Notes: a model not told the origin generated them from the letters alone. A DNA stretch of 64,000 nucleotides from Gemmatimonadales bacterium (GCA_036265815.1 DATAOI010000011.1:34865-98864); one strand, 5' to 3'; counted from the stretch's first letter, positions 41,869-49,880 are shown. A program made the numbers and translations.

Positions 41869-42210
41869 ATGGACGAAGCGATGACCTCGACGACCTTCAC
41901 CCTCGAAGGGTTCCGGGTGCTCCAGTCCCTCGGCGTCGTCCGCGGCGTGACCGTGCGCTCACGATCGCTCTTCGGCAATATCGGCGCCCGGCTGGAGACC
42001 CTGCTCGGCGGTCACATCAGCATGCTGAGCTCGCTCTGCGAGCGCACCCGGCAGGACGCCTTCGAGATTCTGCTGGCGCAGGCGCAGCGGCGAGGCGCCA
42101 ATGGCGTCGTCGGAATCCGTTACGACGCCACCGAGATCATGTCCGGCGTCACCGAGGTCATCTGCTACGGCACCGCCGTCGTGGTCGAGCCCTGGGGCGA
42201 GGGGGAGTGA
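41869..42210 (+). CDS. YbjQ/UPF0145-family protein
   Basis: 113 residues after AAGGAG. GFRVLQSLGVVRGVTVRSRS followed by ERTRQDAFEILLAQAQRRGA and NGVVGIRYDATEIMSGVTEV, ending in CYGTAVVVEP. Complete YbjQ domain. In E. coli its role is unclear. Start at ATG 41869; ATG 41881 is also in frame. Confidence 0.92.
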   Translation: MDEAMTSTTFTLEGFRVLQSLGVVRGVTVRSRSLFGNIGARLETLLGGHISMLSSLCERTRQDAFEILLAQAQRRGANGVVGIRYDATEIMSGVTEVICYGTAVVVEPWGEGE

Positions 42211-42330
42211 TCACGTGGCGCCGCGGCCACCGGCCTGATCTCGTCCCGCCTTTTCCCGCAGTGTCTATCCGAACGAAAACCGAATCGGCTAGATTTCACC
42301 CGAGGCGTCGGCGGTAACACGCTGGTGCAA

Positions 42331-42346
42331 GGTGATTTGGATCACA
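42331..42346 (+). promoter_or_regulatory. CRP/FNR-family operator-like palindrome
   Basis: GGTGA-TTTGGA-TCACA at 42331-42346, one base off the classical CRP consensus TGTGA-N6-TCACA. It lies in the 263-bp spacer before the gene at 42474. No CRP gene is in the window. Confidence 0.5.
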
Positions 42347-42473
42347 CCATCGGTGCGTTGGACGGGCGGTCCGATTAGATTACTGGGGCGCGGACCAAGA
42401 CCGCGCCCGGTGGATCTCCGTCGCGCGCGCTCCACCGCGAGTAGCGCGCCCATCCCGCCCCTGAGAGCTTTGC

Positions 42474-42743
42474 GTGTCGAGCTATAAGCCGGAGCAGCGC
42501 CGCCTCCTCTGTCGCGGCCGCGAATTTCACTTCGTATCGTACGAGGCGCGCGCTGCGAGCGAGCGTCGCGGCGAATCAGCCCTACCCCCGATGTGGTTCC
42601 TCATGAACGAGGGGAAGCGGCGTCCAGTCATGGCCCACGTGACAGGACAGGAATCCTCCGAGACCGATCGGGCGCTCCTCCGCTGGGTAGAGAAGGAAGT
42701 GTTCGGATCGCCGGCCGGCAACGGGAAGCTTCGTGGGCAGTGA
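42474..42743 (+). CDS. hypothetical protein
   Basis: 89 residues from GTG. YKPEQRRLLCRGREFHFVSY then PPMWFLMNEGKRRPVMAHVT and TDRALLRWVEKEVFGSP. A recurrent small cytoplasmic protein; function unknown. It is preceded by a spacer with a CRP-like site and a GGGCGCGG/CCGCGCCC hairpin (42386-42408). Confidence 0.7.
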   Translation: MSSYKPEQRRLLCRGREFHFVSYEARAASERRGESALPPMWFLMNEGKRRPVMAHVTGQESSETDRALLRWVEKEVFGSPAGNGKLRGQ

Positions 42744-43029
42744 CGATGCCGCTGCCGGCAGCGCTCGCTCGCGCGGTGTGATCGCGGCCGTCCTACTGGG
42801 CTCCGCGGTCGTAGCCTTCGCACCCGCCGTGGTCGGCCGCACCCAACGGGTCCAGACCATGCGCGCCGAGCTGCGGAGCGTGCTGGTCCAGTGCCGGGCT
42901 CGCTACGCGGGAGCCCGGAGCGCGGCAGACACCGCGCGGGCCGACCTCTGGTATCCCGACCTCCGGCGAGAACGGCGGCCCGCCGATCCCGCCTGCGCGG
43001 CCTATCGCAAGTACGATATGCTCCGCTAG
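42733..43029 (+). CDS. small exported protein, unknown
   Basis: 98 residues from GTG, overlapping the preceding gene by 11 bp in another frame. One hydrophobic segment (about 15-35), then Arg-rich CRARYAGARSAADTARADLW and CAAYRKYDMLR. Two Cys may form a disulfide outside the membrane. Confidence 0.55.
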   Translation: MGSDDAAAGSARSRGVIAAVLLGSAVVAFAPAVVGRTQRVQTMRAELRSVLVQCRARYAGARSAADTARADLWYPDLRRERRPADPACAAYRKYDMLR

Positions 43030-43055
43030 GAGCATCCCTGTTCGGGAGGCGAGAA

Positions 43056-43571
43056 ATGGGTGCACCGGTTGAGCCCGAGACACTCGCTGAGCGCTGGCGG
43101 ATCCGGCCGGCGCGGCCGGCGGATCGCCAGTTCATTCTCGCGCTCGCGCCTCGACTCTCATCGGGCTTCCCCCTGCCGTCCTGGCGGACCACCGCCGAAG
43201 TCACTCGCGCCGAGCAGCTGACACTGGCGGCCGCCCTGGTGGCGCCTCCGGACGGATCGGCTCTGCTGGTGGCCGAGGACGGCGAAGGCCGGGCCGCGGG
43301 GTTCGTCTATCTCCAATCCCTCACCGACTACTTCGAGCAGGCATCGCACGCCCACGTGTCCGTTCTGGCCGTCAGTGCGGAAGCCGAAGGCCGTGGTGTC
43401 GGACGGGTGCTGCTGGAGGAGGCCGAACGCTGGGCCCGGGAGCGCGGATCCCGCTTCATCACCCTCAACGTCTTCGAGCAGAACGTCCGGGCCCGCGGGA
43501 TCTACGAGCGGCAGGGCTACGTGCCGGAGACGCTTCGATACGTGAAGCCACTGGCGGGACGGCAGGAGTGA
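43056..43571 (+). CDS. GNAT N-acetyltransferase
   Basis: 171 residues after GGGAGG. RWRIRPARPADRQFILALAP, then ASHAHVSVLAVSAEAEGRGV followed by GRVLLEEAERWARERG (acetyl-CoA loop) and FEQNVRARGIYERQGY. Standard GNAT with RimI-like ending; substrate unknown. Confidence 0.92.
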   Translation: MGAPVEPETLAERWRIRPARPADRQFILALAPRLSSGFPLPSWRTTAEVTRAEQLTLAAALVAPPDGSALLVAEDGEGRAAGFVYLQSLTDYFEQASHAHVSVLAVSAEAEGRGVGRVLLEEAERWARERGSRFITLNVFEQNVRARGIYERQGYVPETLRYVKPLAGRQE

Positions 43572-43617
43572 GTGATACCGCGGTCGCGTGCGGGATCAGC
43601 CGGGAGCCGGAGGGCAG

Positions 43618-43779
43618 GTGATCAAGCTGCTGGGGTGGATGGGCGCGACACTCGGGGGCGCCGCCGGGTGGTGGGTGGGCGACCGGGTGAGCCTCTTCTC
43701 CGCGTTCGTCCTCAGCGTGGTTGGCACCGGGGCCGGATTGTACCTGGGTCGCCGGCTGGCGGACGCGCTGGTGGAATGA
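43618..43779 (+). CDS. small Gly-rich membrane protein
   Basis: 53 residues from GTG after GGAGG. VIKLLGWMGATLGGAAGWWV then LSVVGTGAGLYLGRRLADAL: two short hydrophobic Gly-zipper segments. Converges with cspA and is followed by the shared hairpin. Confidence 0.65.
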   Translation: MIKLLGWMGATLGGAAGWWVGDRVSLFSAFVLSVVGTGAGLYLGRRLADALVE

Positions 43780-43792
43780 AGCGGCATAATGC

Positions 43793-43833
43793 GAGTGGCG
43801 GCCGATATGAAGCTTCCGTATCGGCCGCCACTC
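43793..43833. terminator. bidirectional hairpin terminator between convergent genes
   Basis: A perfect 15-bp inverted repeat: GAGTGGCGGCCGATA at 43793-43807 and its complement at 43819-43833, with an 11-nt loop. It lies between the plus-strand 53-residue gene and minus-strand cspA, 14 bp and 30 bp from their stop codons, the place for a shared terminator. T tracts are short on both sides. Confidence 0.8.
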
Positions 43834-43862
43834 CCCTTTCGGGGCGACTGCAAGCTCTGAGC

Positions 43863-44078
43863 TTAGCGCCCGAGCTTCACCACGTTCTCCGCCGCGGGGC
43901 CCTTCTGGCCCTGCACGACGTCGAACTCGACCCGCTCACCCTCGGCCAGGCTCTTGAAGCCCTGACCCTGAATCGCCGAATGATGGACGAAGCAGTCCTT
44001 CTGACCGTCTTCCGGGGTGATGAAGCCGAAGCCCTTCGCATCGTTGAACCACTTGACCGTGCCGGTGGTGCGTGCCAT
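43863..44078 (-). CDS. cspA: cold shock protein
   Basis: 71 residues, a single OB-fold [23 protein letters not shown] (RNP1) and [10 protein letters not shown] (RNP2) are intact, with NVVKLGR at the end. Binds single-stranded RNA/DNA as an RNA chaperone. AAGGAG lies 7 bp before ATG. The long upstream region with a terminator-like hairpin suggests leader control. Confidence 0.97.
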   Translation of the reverse strand: MARTTGTVKWFNDAKGFGFITPEDGQKDCFVHHSAIQGQGFKSLAEGERVEFDVVQGQKGPAAENVVKLGR

Positions 44079-44215
44079 TTCCTACTCCTTGCGTGTGTTG
44101 TAATCGGAGTTCGGCGATGCCGCACCTGCCGATCACGGAAGCGCGTGATTTGACCCTCACGCGGGGCGGCTGCTCCGGTGCGTCCAGACGGACGCAGCCT
44201 CGAAGAGCAACCACG

Positions 44216-44249
44216 AAAAAGGGAGCCGGCGCGACTTCCGCCAGCCCCC
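44216..44249 (-). terminator. strand-specific terminator-like hairpin in the cspA leader
   Basis: On the minus strand, GGGGGCTGGCG (44249 to 44239) pairs with CGCCGGCTCCC (44231 to 44221) as nine Watson-Crick and two G-U pairs, followed by TTTTT (44220-44216). On the plus strand the same two positions are A-C mismatches, so it is built to fold in minus-strand RNA. It sits about 140 nt upstream of the cspA start codon. Confidence 0.65.
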
Positions 44250-44301
44250 TGTGATACCCTTGGACCCTGGCCGCGCAATGGCGCGCAGCAATCGCGGTGC
44301 A

Positions 44302-44330
44302 ACACTAACACTTCCACCCCCCAGACGCAA
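44302..44330 (-). promoter_or_regulatory. candidate sigma70-like promoter for the cspA leader
   Basis: On the minus strand, TTGCGT (44330-44325) and TAGTGT (44307-44302) are 17 bp apart. A start near 44295 would give a roughly 80-nt RNA up to the hairpin at 44216-44249. The rest of the 322-bp spacer 44079-44400 holds a GTGCGTCC/GGACGCA hairpin near 44180 and no gene. Confidence 0.35.
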
Positions 44331-44400
44331 GTGGCAGGCCGGTGCTGCCAGTCCTCGCGAGCATGGCAGAGTGGTCACTCGCTAATCCGGAGAAGACGAC

Positions 44401-44931
44401 GTGTCATTGATCCAATCACCCGCGCAGGACGAGTACCCCGCCGCCTTTGCCGATTACGTGGGACGAATACCCTCCCACGCCGACGTCACCGAGCTGCTGG
44501 CCGGACAGCTGAGTGACACCTCGAGCCGGCTGGCCGAGCTTCCGGAGAGCCGTGGCGGGTTTCGGTATTCCCCGGGCAAATGGAGCGTCAAGGACGTGGT
44601 GGGACACGTGAGCGACACCGAGCGCATCATGGTGTATCGCGCGCTCCGCCTGGCCCGCGGTGATACCACCCCACTCGCGGGATTCGATCAAAACACCTAT
44701 GTGCCGGAGGCTGGGGCGGACGCCCGAGCGCTGGGAGACATGATCGACGAGTGGGTGGCGGTCCGGCAGGCCACGCTGGCGTTCGTCCGGAGTTTGCCTC
44801 CCGCGAGCTGGAGCCGGCGCGGCACGGTGGACGGCAACCCCATCACCGTCCGCGCCCTCATCTACGTCGTAGCCGGCCACGCGCACCATCATCTGGAGGT
44901 GCTGCAGACCCGCTACCGGCTCTGGGACTGA
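44401..44931 (+). CDS. DinB-family protein
   Basis: 176 residues from GTG. SPGKWSVKDVVGHVSDTERI (His about 66) and VVAGHAHHHLEVLQTRY (about 156-172) give the DinB metal triad. It is the closest of the five to DinB_2/bacillithiol-transferase-like proteins with the WSxK/VxGHxxDTE pattern. Confidence 0.9.
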   Translation: MSLIQSPAQDEYPAAFADYVGRIPSHADVTELLAGQLSDTSSRLAELPESRGGFRYSPGKWSVKDVVGHVSDTERIMVYRALRLARGDTTPLAGFDQNTYVPEAGADARALGDMIDEWVAVRQATLAFVRSLPPASWSRRGTVDGNPITVRALIYVVAGHAHHHLEVLQTRYRLWD

Positions 44932-44938
44932 GCTCGGC

Positions 44939-45157
44939 TCAGGCGGGGTCGCGCCGCGGCTGCCGGGGCCGTCCTCCGCGGAAGTCGAAGTGGTGCTCGT
45001 CGAGCATGCGGGCAATCGACTCCGCTTCCCCGTCGCATGGCACCCGGGCGAACTGCCGGGCGGAAAGCCACGCGGCGCGATACCAGACGCCCGGCTCCAG
45101 GCCGGGATACAGGTGGGCGTACTCAGACTTGAGCCGGGCTTCGCGGGCACTGCTCAT
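44939..45157 (-). CDS. small protein, unknown
   Basis: 72 residues: MSSAREARLKSEYAHLYPGL then EPGVWYRAAWLSARQFARVP and a basic RRPRQPRRDPA tail. The YAHLYPGLEPGVW phrase recurs in small uncharacterised proteins. No strong ribosome site. Converges on the DinB gene (7 bp). Confidence 0.6.
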   Translation of the reverse strand: MSSAREARLKSEYAHLYPGLEPGVWYRAAWLSARQFARVPCDGEAESIARMLDEHHFDFRGGRPRQPRRDPA

Positions 45158-45208
45158 ACTCGAACGACCCAGGTGAGTTCCCCCAAAAAGTAGGCATGGA
45201 GGTGCAAC

Positions 45209-46168
45209 ATGTCGAATCCCTTTCGTCGGTGCAGCCGAGTGTCCGGCACCACGTGGCTCGGGGTCGTCGTCGTTCTCCTGATCGGAACGCCCTCCACTGG
45301 CCAGGCGAGTCCGATCCATCCTGCTGCCCGGATCACCATCCTGCACGACGCCTTCGGCGACCGTCCGGAGCTGCTGGCCGATTGGGGATTCGCCGCCCTG
45401 GTCGAGTACGGCGGAAAACGCATCCTCTTCGACACCGGGAATGACGGACGCGTGTTCGAGCACAACGTGCGGGCGCTCGGGGTCGACCTCAGGCATCTGG
45501 ACTTCGTGGTCATTTCCCACCGCCATGGGGACCATACTGGCGGGCTCGCCTATCTGCTCCGGCAGAACCCAGGCGTGACGATTTATGCGCCCCGGGAGGC
45601 GTTCGGAGTTTTCGGAGCGTCCCTGCCAGCCAGCTTCCTCCGGCGGGACAGTACGCTGCCGCCCCGCATGCGATATTATCGCGGTGCGTCGCCCAAGGCG
45701 ATTACGTCCGGCTCGCCGTGGCCCGGGGCGCATTTCGTCTGGATCGACAGCCTGACGGAAGTGGCCCCCGACGTGGCGATCGTCTCCACCGTGTCGCAGA
45801 CCCCGGGGACGCTGGAGTTGCGGGAGCTGTCGCTGGCCGTCCGTACCCCGGACGGCTTGGTGCTCGTCGTGGGCTGTTCGCATCCGGGCATCGAGACGAT
45901 CGTGGCGGCCGCTCAGCCGTTCGGCAACCACGTGCACCTGGTGCTCGGCGGACTGCACCTGGTCGCCACGGCTGATCCGGAGATCGAGCGCATCGCCGCG
46001 GCGCTGCACGACCGGTGGAAGATCGACCTGCTCGCTCCGGGGCACTGCACCGGGGAGCCGGCGTTCGATGTGCTGCGGCGGGTCTTCGGGGAGCGGTACA
46101 TCTATGCCGGACTCGGCACGACGGTCGACCTGAGCCAACCGGTCCCGCCGGCATCGCGGCCGAACTGA
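45209..46168 (+). CDS. exported MBL-fold hydrolase (ribofuranosylaminobenzene-phosphate-synthase-like)
   Basis: 319 residues with a signal region (about 14-33, VVVVLLIGTPSTGQA). The MBL domain has LVEYGGKRILFDTGNDGRVF, the zinc motif VVISHRHGDHTGGL (about 108-121), VVGCSHPGIETIV (about 230-242) and LAPGHCTGEPAF (about 278-289). This order matches the MptA-like/Rv-type branch often annotated as ribofuranosylaminobenzene 5'-phosphate synthase; the exported location argues for another substrate. Confidence 0.88.
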   Translation: MSNPFRRCSRVSGTTWLGVVVVLLIGTPSTGQASPIHPAARITILHDAFGDRPELLADWGFAALVEYGGKRILFDTGNDGRVFEHNVRALGVDLRHLDFVVISHRHGDHTGGLAYLLRQNPGVTIYAPREAFGVFGASLPASFLRRDSTLPPRMRYYRGASPKAITSGSPWPGAHFVWIDSLTEVAPDVAIVSTVSQTPGTLELRELSLAVRTPDGLVLVVGCSHPGIETIVAAAQPFGNHVHLVLGGLHLVATADPEIERIAAALHDRWKIDLLAPGHCTGEPAFDVLRRVFGERYIYAGLGTTVDLSQPVPPASRPN

Positions 46169-46243
46169 GGCCGACGACGATATGTTCCCAGTATTGGGGT
46201 GGCACCGAGTCCTCGAGGGTCTAAGCCCGGGGAGGGGCGGCTC

Positions 46244-46780
46244 GTGAGTCAAAGCGTCGCGCAGGAGTTCACCGTCCGTCTCGCCGGGCCGGCAGATGCC
46301 GGGCAGCTCTCCGAGCTGGCCGTTCGGACGTTCCGCGACACCTACGCCGAGCAGAATCGGCCCGAGAACATGGTTCGCTACCTGGCGGAGCATTTCAGCC
46401 CAGAGCACCAGGGCGAGGAGCTCGCCGATCCGGCGATGGCGACCGTCGTGGCGGAAGAGGGAAGCCGGCTCATCGGCTACGCGCAGCTTCGCGCGGGGAA
46501 CCCGCCGGCGTGTGTGCCCGGCACCGACCGGCTCGAGGTCTCGCGATTCTATGTCGACCGGCCGTGGCATGGACGCGGCGTGGCGCAGGCACTCATACGC
46601 GCCACCGTGGCCGAGGCGGCGCGGCGAGGTGCGCGGACGCTCTGGCTGGGTGTATGGGAGCGGAATCCGCGCGGCATCGCCTTCTATCGCAAGTGCGGGT
46701 TCGCGGACGTCGGCGCCCAGACGTTCCTGCTCGGCACCGACCGGCAGGACGATCGGGTGATGGCACTGGCCCTGGTCTGA
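46244..46780 (+). CDS. GNAT N-acetyltransferase
   Basis: 178 residues from GTG 46244 (GAGGGGCGGCTC upstream). VRLAGPADAGQLSELAVRTF, then YVDRPWHGRGVAQALIRATV (acetyl-CoA loop) and LGVWERNPRGIAFYRKCGF. Of the type acting on small amines or polyamines; substrate unknown. An ATG at 46199 is in frame. Confidence 0.9.
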   Translation: MSQSVAQEFTVRLAGPADAGQLSELAVRTFRDTYAEQNRPENMVRYLAEHFSPEHQGEELADPAMATVVAEEGSRLIGYAQLRAGNPPACVPGTDRLEVSRFYVDRPWHGRGVAQALIRATVAEAARRGARTLWLGVWERNPRGIAFYRKCGFADVGAQTFLLGTDRQDDRVMALALV

Positions 46781-46791
46781 AGGAGCCGCCG

Positions 46792-47301
46792 ATGGCACGC
46801 ATGGACCGCGACCTGCTGGAGTGGAACCTGCAGCCCCAGATCGGCCGGCGGAGCTGGCATGGGGGCCCGACACCGGTCCGAGCGCTGCGTGGGGTGAGCG
46901 CCGAACAGGCACGCTGGTCGCCCACGCCAAAGCGAAAGACCATCTGGCAGCTCACGCTGCACATCGCCTACTGGAAGTACGCGGTGCGGCGCCACCTCGA
47001 CGACGGACGGGTCCCGCGCTTCCCGCGGAAGCCAGCCAACTGGCCGGCCGTGGCGCCGGGGGCCGACGCCGCGGCCTGGGCGGCGGACGTGGCGCTGCTC
47101 AAGGCGGAGCACCAGCAGCTCCTCGACGCGCTTCGACGGGTGCGCCACTGGCCGCTCGACCGCACGCCGCCGGAGGGGCGGCGGTGGACCTACGGCGAGC
47201 TGCTCCTTGGCATCGCGGCGCACGATGCGTATCACACCGGTCAGATCCAGTTGCTCAAGCGCTTGTGGCAGGAGCGTGCTCGCCTGGGCCGGCAGAGGTG
47301 A
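46792..47301 (+). CDS. DinB-family protein
   Basis: 169 residues after AAGGAG. IWQLTLHIAYWKYAVRRHLD (His about 57) and LLLGIAAHDAYHTGQIQLLK (about 139-158) give the metal triad. Follows the GNAT by 11 bp. Its last 47 bp overlap the convergent OsmC gene. Confidence 0.9.
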   Translation: MARMDRDLLEWNLQPQIGRRSWHGGPTPVRALRGVSAEQARWSPTPKRKTIWQLTLHIAYWKYAVRRHLDDGRVPRFPRKPANWPAVAPGADAAAWAADVALLKAEHQQLLDALRRVRHWPLDRTPPEGRRWTYGELLLGIAAHDAYHTGQIQLLKRLWQERARLGRQR

Positions 47302-47791
47302 GCCGCACCTCGGGCGGCCGGCGCAGGGTCTGCAGCACCACGCAATAGCGCTCGGTCAGCCGGAACAGCGTCGCCAGCTGTTCGGTCGAGGCATCGCTGT
47401 CGAGCTCGAAGCCCAGGCGGATCTCCTGAAATCCGACCGGGGCTTCCTTGGAGACGCCGAGCGTGCCGCGAAAGTCGAGATCGCCTTCGGCCCGGACCGT
47501 GCCGGCCCGGACTTCGATGCCGAGCGCCGTGGCCACCGCCCTGAGGGTGACCCCGGCGCACGCTACCAGCGCCTCGAGCAGCATGTCCCCGGAGCAGGCC
47601 TGCAGCCCGGTGCCGCCGGTGGCGGGGTGCAGCCCGGCTTCCACCAGCGCGCGTCCGGTCTCGATCCGGCAGGCGACCCCCTCAGGGTCGAGTGCGCCGC
47701 TGGCGGTGAGGGTGATGAGCGCGCTGGCCGGCTCCTCCCGGTAGCGCTCTTTGAGGGGTGACTGCAGGGCGCGAAGTTCGTCGGTGTTCAT
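47255..47791 (-). CDS. OsmC-family protein
   Basis: 178 residues. The OsmC fold is seen in GGTGLQACSGDMLLEALVAC (Cys78 as first redox Cys), then FRGTLGVSKEAPVGFQEIRL and RLTERYCVVLQTL (second Cys, about 148). OsmC/Ohr proteins reduce organic hydroperoxides with lipoyl or thioredoxin partners. Start ATG 47791. Overlaps the end of the convergent DinB gene. Confidence 0.92.
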   Translation of the reverse strand: MNTDELRALQSPLKERYREEPASALITLTASGALDPEGVACRIETGRALVEAGLHPATGGTGLQACSGDMLLEALVACAGVTLRAVATALGIEVRAGTVRAEGDLDFRGTLGVSKEAPVGFQEIRLGFELDSDASTEQLATLFRLTERYCVVLQTLRRPPEVRLTSAGPGEHAPATSA

Positions 47792-47833
47792 CGGATTCGG
47801 CGTGGTCGAGGGTGAAGGTCATCGGCAGCCATC

Positions 47834-48292
47834 ATGGATACTACCATGCAAATCCGCCAAGCCACGCTGGACGACCTGGAATCGGTCGCTCCCCTGTTCG
47901 ATGCCTACCGGCAATTTTACCTGCAGCCGCCCGATCTTCCGCTGGCGCGCGCATTCCTGTACGCGCGACTGTCCGCGGGCGAATCGCTCGTCTACCTGGC
48001 GGAGGACGCGGAGACGGCGCTGGGGTTCGTCCAGCTTTATCCGCTCTTCTCCTCCACCGCGCCGCGTCCGGGCCGGATCTGGCTGCTGAACGATCTGTAT
48101 GTCGCTCCGGCGGCGCGAGGCCGCGGGGTGGGTCGGCGCCTGATGGATCGCGCGCGCCAACTCGCGAAGGAGACCAGCGCGGCGGCCATCGAGCTCGCGA
48201 CGGCCCGCACCAACGCGACGGCGCAGGCGCTGTATGAGTCGCTGGGCTATCGTCGGGATGAGCAGTTCCTCCACTATTCGCTCGAGCTCTAA
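47834..48292 (+). CDS. GNAT N-acetyltransferase
   Basis: 152 residues. MQIRQATLDDLESVAPLFDA, LLNDLYVAPAARGRGVGRRL (acetyl-CoA loop RGRGVG) and ARTNATAQALYESLGYRRDE. Classical GNAT. ATG 47834 or 47846; the latter begins the fold. Divergent from OsmC. Confidence 0.92.
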   Translation: MDTTMQIRQATLDDLESVAPLFDAYRQFYLQPPDLPLARAFLYARLSAGESLVYLAEDAETALGFVQLYPLFSSTAPRPGRIWLLNDLYVAPAARGRGVGRRLMDRARQLAKETSAAAIELATARTNATAQALYESLGYRRDEQFLHYSLEL

Positions 48293-48295
48293 CCC

Positions 48296-48580
48296 ATGGC
48301 GACGGGCAGGCTCCTGACGGCGTTGGACCAGACCATCGCCGTGGTGCGGCGAATGGAGGCCGTCGGCCTTCGCACCGTCGATGGCGCGTCTGCCCAGGCG
48401 CAGCTCGCCGAGCTGCTGGCCGAGCTGACCACCCAACGAGCCGCGGTGGCCGGTGGCCAGGCACTGGATCCGGAATGGGCGGGACGGGTGGTGCGCTGGG
48501 TCGCCGAGTGGATTCCCGAGGGCGAGCTGCCCCTGCTGGCCCGGCTGGGCAGCATTGCCCGCGCGGGGAAGCAGGCGTGA
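48296..48580 (+). CDS. small helical protein
   Basis: 94 residues, helical and Ala/Leu-rich: AQAQLAELLAELTTQRAAVA then VVRWVAEWIPEGELPLLARL. No family recognised. Starts 3 bp after the GNAT, so cotranscribed. Confidence 0.65.
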   Translation: MATGRLLTALDQTIAVVRRMEAVGLRTVDGASAQAQLAELLAELTTQRAAVAGGQALDPEWAGRVVRWVAEWIPEGELPLLARLGSIARAGKQA

Positions 48581-48618
48581 TCGAGATCGTCGGCTCCGCC
48601 ACCGAGCGCTAGCCTGCC

Positions 48619-49342
48619 ATGCTGCTGCAAGCGGCCATCGACGGCGCTCGGGCTCCCGGCGCCCATCGTTCGCTGGCGCGCACGCCGGCGGATCAGGTGG
48701 CCCAGGCCGCCGAGTCGGTGGCGGCCGGGGCCGGCGCGATCCACGCTCACGCCCGTGATGCTCGGGGCAAGGAGAGTCTCGCCGCCGCCGATGTCGGACG
48801 CCTGGTGCGATCGATACGTCTGGCGCTCCCGGCAGCTCCGCTCGGTGTGAGCACCGGCGCCTGGATCGTGGGAAGCGGCACCGAGCGCGAGCGCGCGGTA
48901 GCGCGCTGGACTGAGCTCCCCGATTTTGCCTCGGTGAACTTCGACGAGGCGGGCGCCACATGGCTGGCCAGGCTGCTCCGGCAACGAGGCGTCGGTGTGG
49001 AGGCCGGACTCCAGGACGAGCATGCCGCCCACTGCTTCGCGGAGAGTGGACTGGCGGCCGAGTGTGTGCGAGTGCTTCGAGCCGGCCCAGCAGGAGGTCA
49101 GTGCCGCCCTTCGTCAGGTCGAACGCATCGAGGCGGTGCTGGAGCGTTGGGCTGTCAGTTGTCCCCGGCTGCTCCACGGCACCGATGCTACCGCCTGGCC
49201 CCTCCTCGACGAAGCCGCCCGACGCGGCTACGATGCCCGGATCGGACTGGAAGACACGCTCACCTTACCCGATGGTAGCCTCGCCGCGGGAAACGGCACG
49301 CTCGTCGCGGCGGCGCGGCGCCGCCTCGCTCGGATGGTGTGA
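48619..49342 (+). pseudogene. beta-keto acid cleavage (BKACE/DUF849) gene, frameshifted
   Basis: The family's N-terminal part is in frame 1: ALNGAR-like IDGARAPGAH, AGAIHAHARDARGKESL (metal HxH), LGVSTGAWIVG, PDFASVNFDEAGATWLARLL and RGVGVEAGL. Near 49075 it reads CVRVL and then turns to noise (RAGPAGGQC). The plus-one frame continues the family with EPAQQEVSAALRQVERIEAV, LLHGTDATAWPLLDEAARRG and RIGLEDTLTLPDG to a stop at 49342. A one-base insertion or two-base deletion near GTGCTTCGAGCC joins them. It may be a real inactivation or a sequencing error. Confidence 0.8.
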
Positions 49343-49366
49343 ACCACTCTCGACCGGAGATACGCG

Positions 49367-49876
49367 ATGTTGGTGTCCACCGTGGCGGCGATCGTCGACC
49401 GTGACCTCAAGGCGGCCCAGCGGGAGCTCGACGCCTATCCCGACGAGCGACAGATCTGGCAAGCGGCACCCGGCATGGCGAACACCGGCGGAACGCTCGC
49501 GCTGCATCTGGCGGGCAATCTCCAGCACTACATCGGTGCGCGGCTGGGCGGCACGAGTTACCTGCGAGACCGGTCGGCCGAGTTCGCCCGACGCGACGTT
49601 CCCCGCGCGGAGCTCGTTGCCGAGCTGGAGACGGCGCGCTCCGTAGTGACGTCCGTGCTGGCACGGCTGACGGATGAGGATCTTCCGGCCGAATTTCCCG
49701 AGATCATCGCTGAGATGCGGGTGGATACCGAGGAGTATCTCGTGCACCTGCTGGTCCACCTCGCCTACCACCTGGGGCAGCTCGATTCGCACCGTCGCGT
49801 CGTGACGGGGAACGTCGCGGGGGTCGGCGCGGTTCGCCCTGCCGAGCTGGGAACGGCTCGACCGCCGGCTGGCTAG
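49367..49876 (+). CDS. DinB-family protein (DUF1572-like)
   Basis: 169 residues. GGTLALHLAGNLQHYIGARL (His about 47 and 54) and YLVHLLVHLAYHLGQLDSHR (about 126-145) give the metal ligands. Fifth DinB-like gene in the region. Follows the broken BKACE gene by 24 bp. Confidence 0.9.
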   Translation: MLVSTVAAIVDRDLKAAQRELDAYPDERQIWQAAPGMANTGGTLALHLAGNLQHYIGARLGGTSYLRDRSAEFARRDVPRAELVAELETARSVVTSVLARLTDEDLPAEFPEIIAEMRVDTEEYLVHLLVHLAYHLGQLDSHRRVVTGNVAGVGAVRPAELGTARPPAG

Positions 49877-49880
49877 CGCA

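Noticed and set aside
44939..46930. 663-codon minus-strand open frame
   Set aside because: It runs antisense to an MBL hydrolase and a GNAT with clear motifs; only its last 72 codons (44939-45157) lie outside those genes and look like a real small protein.
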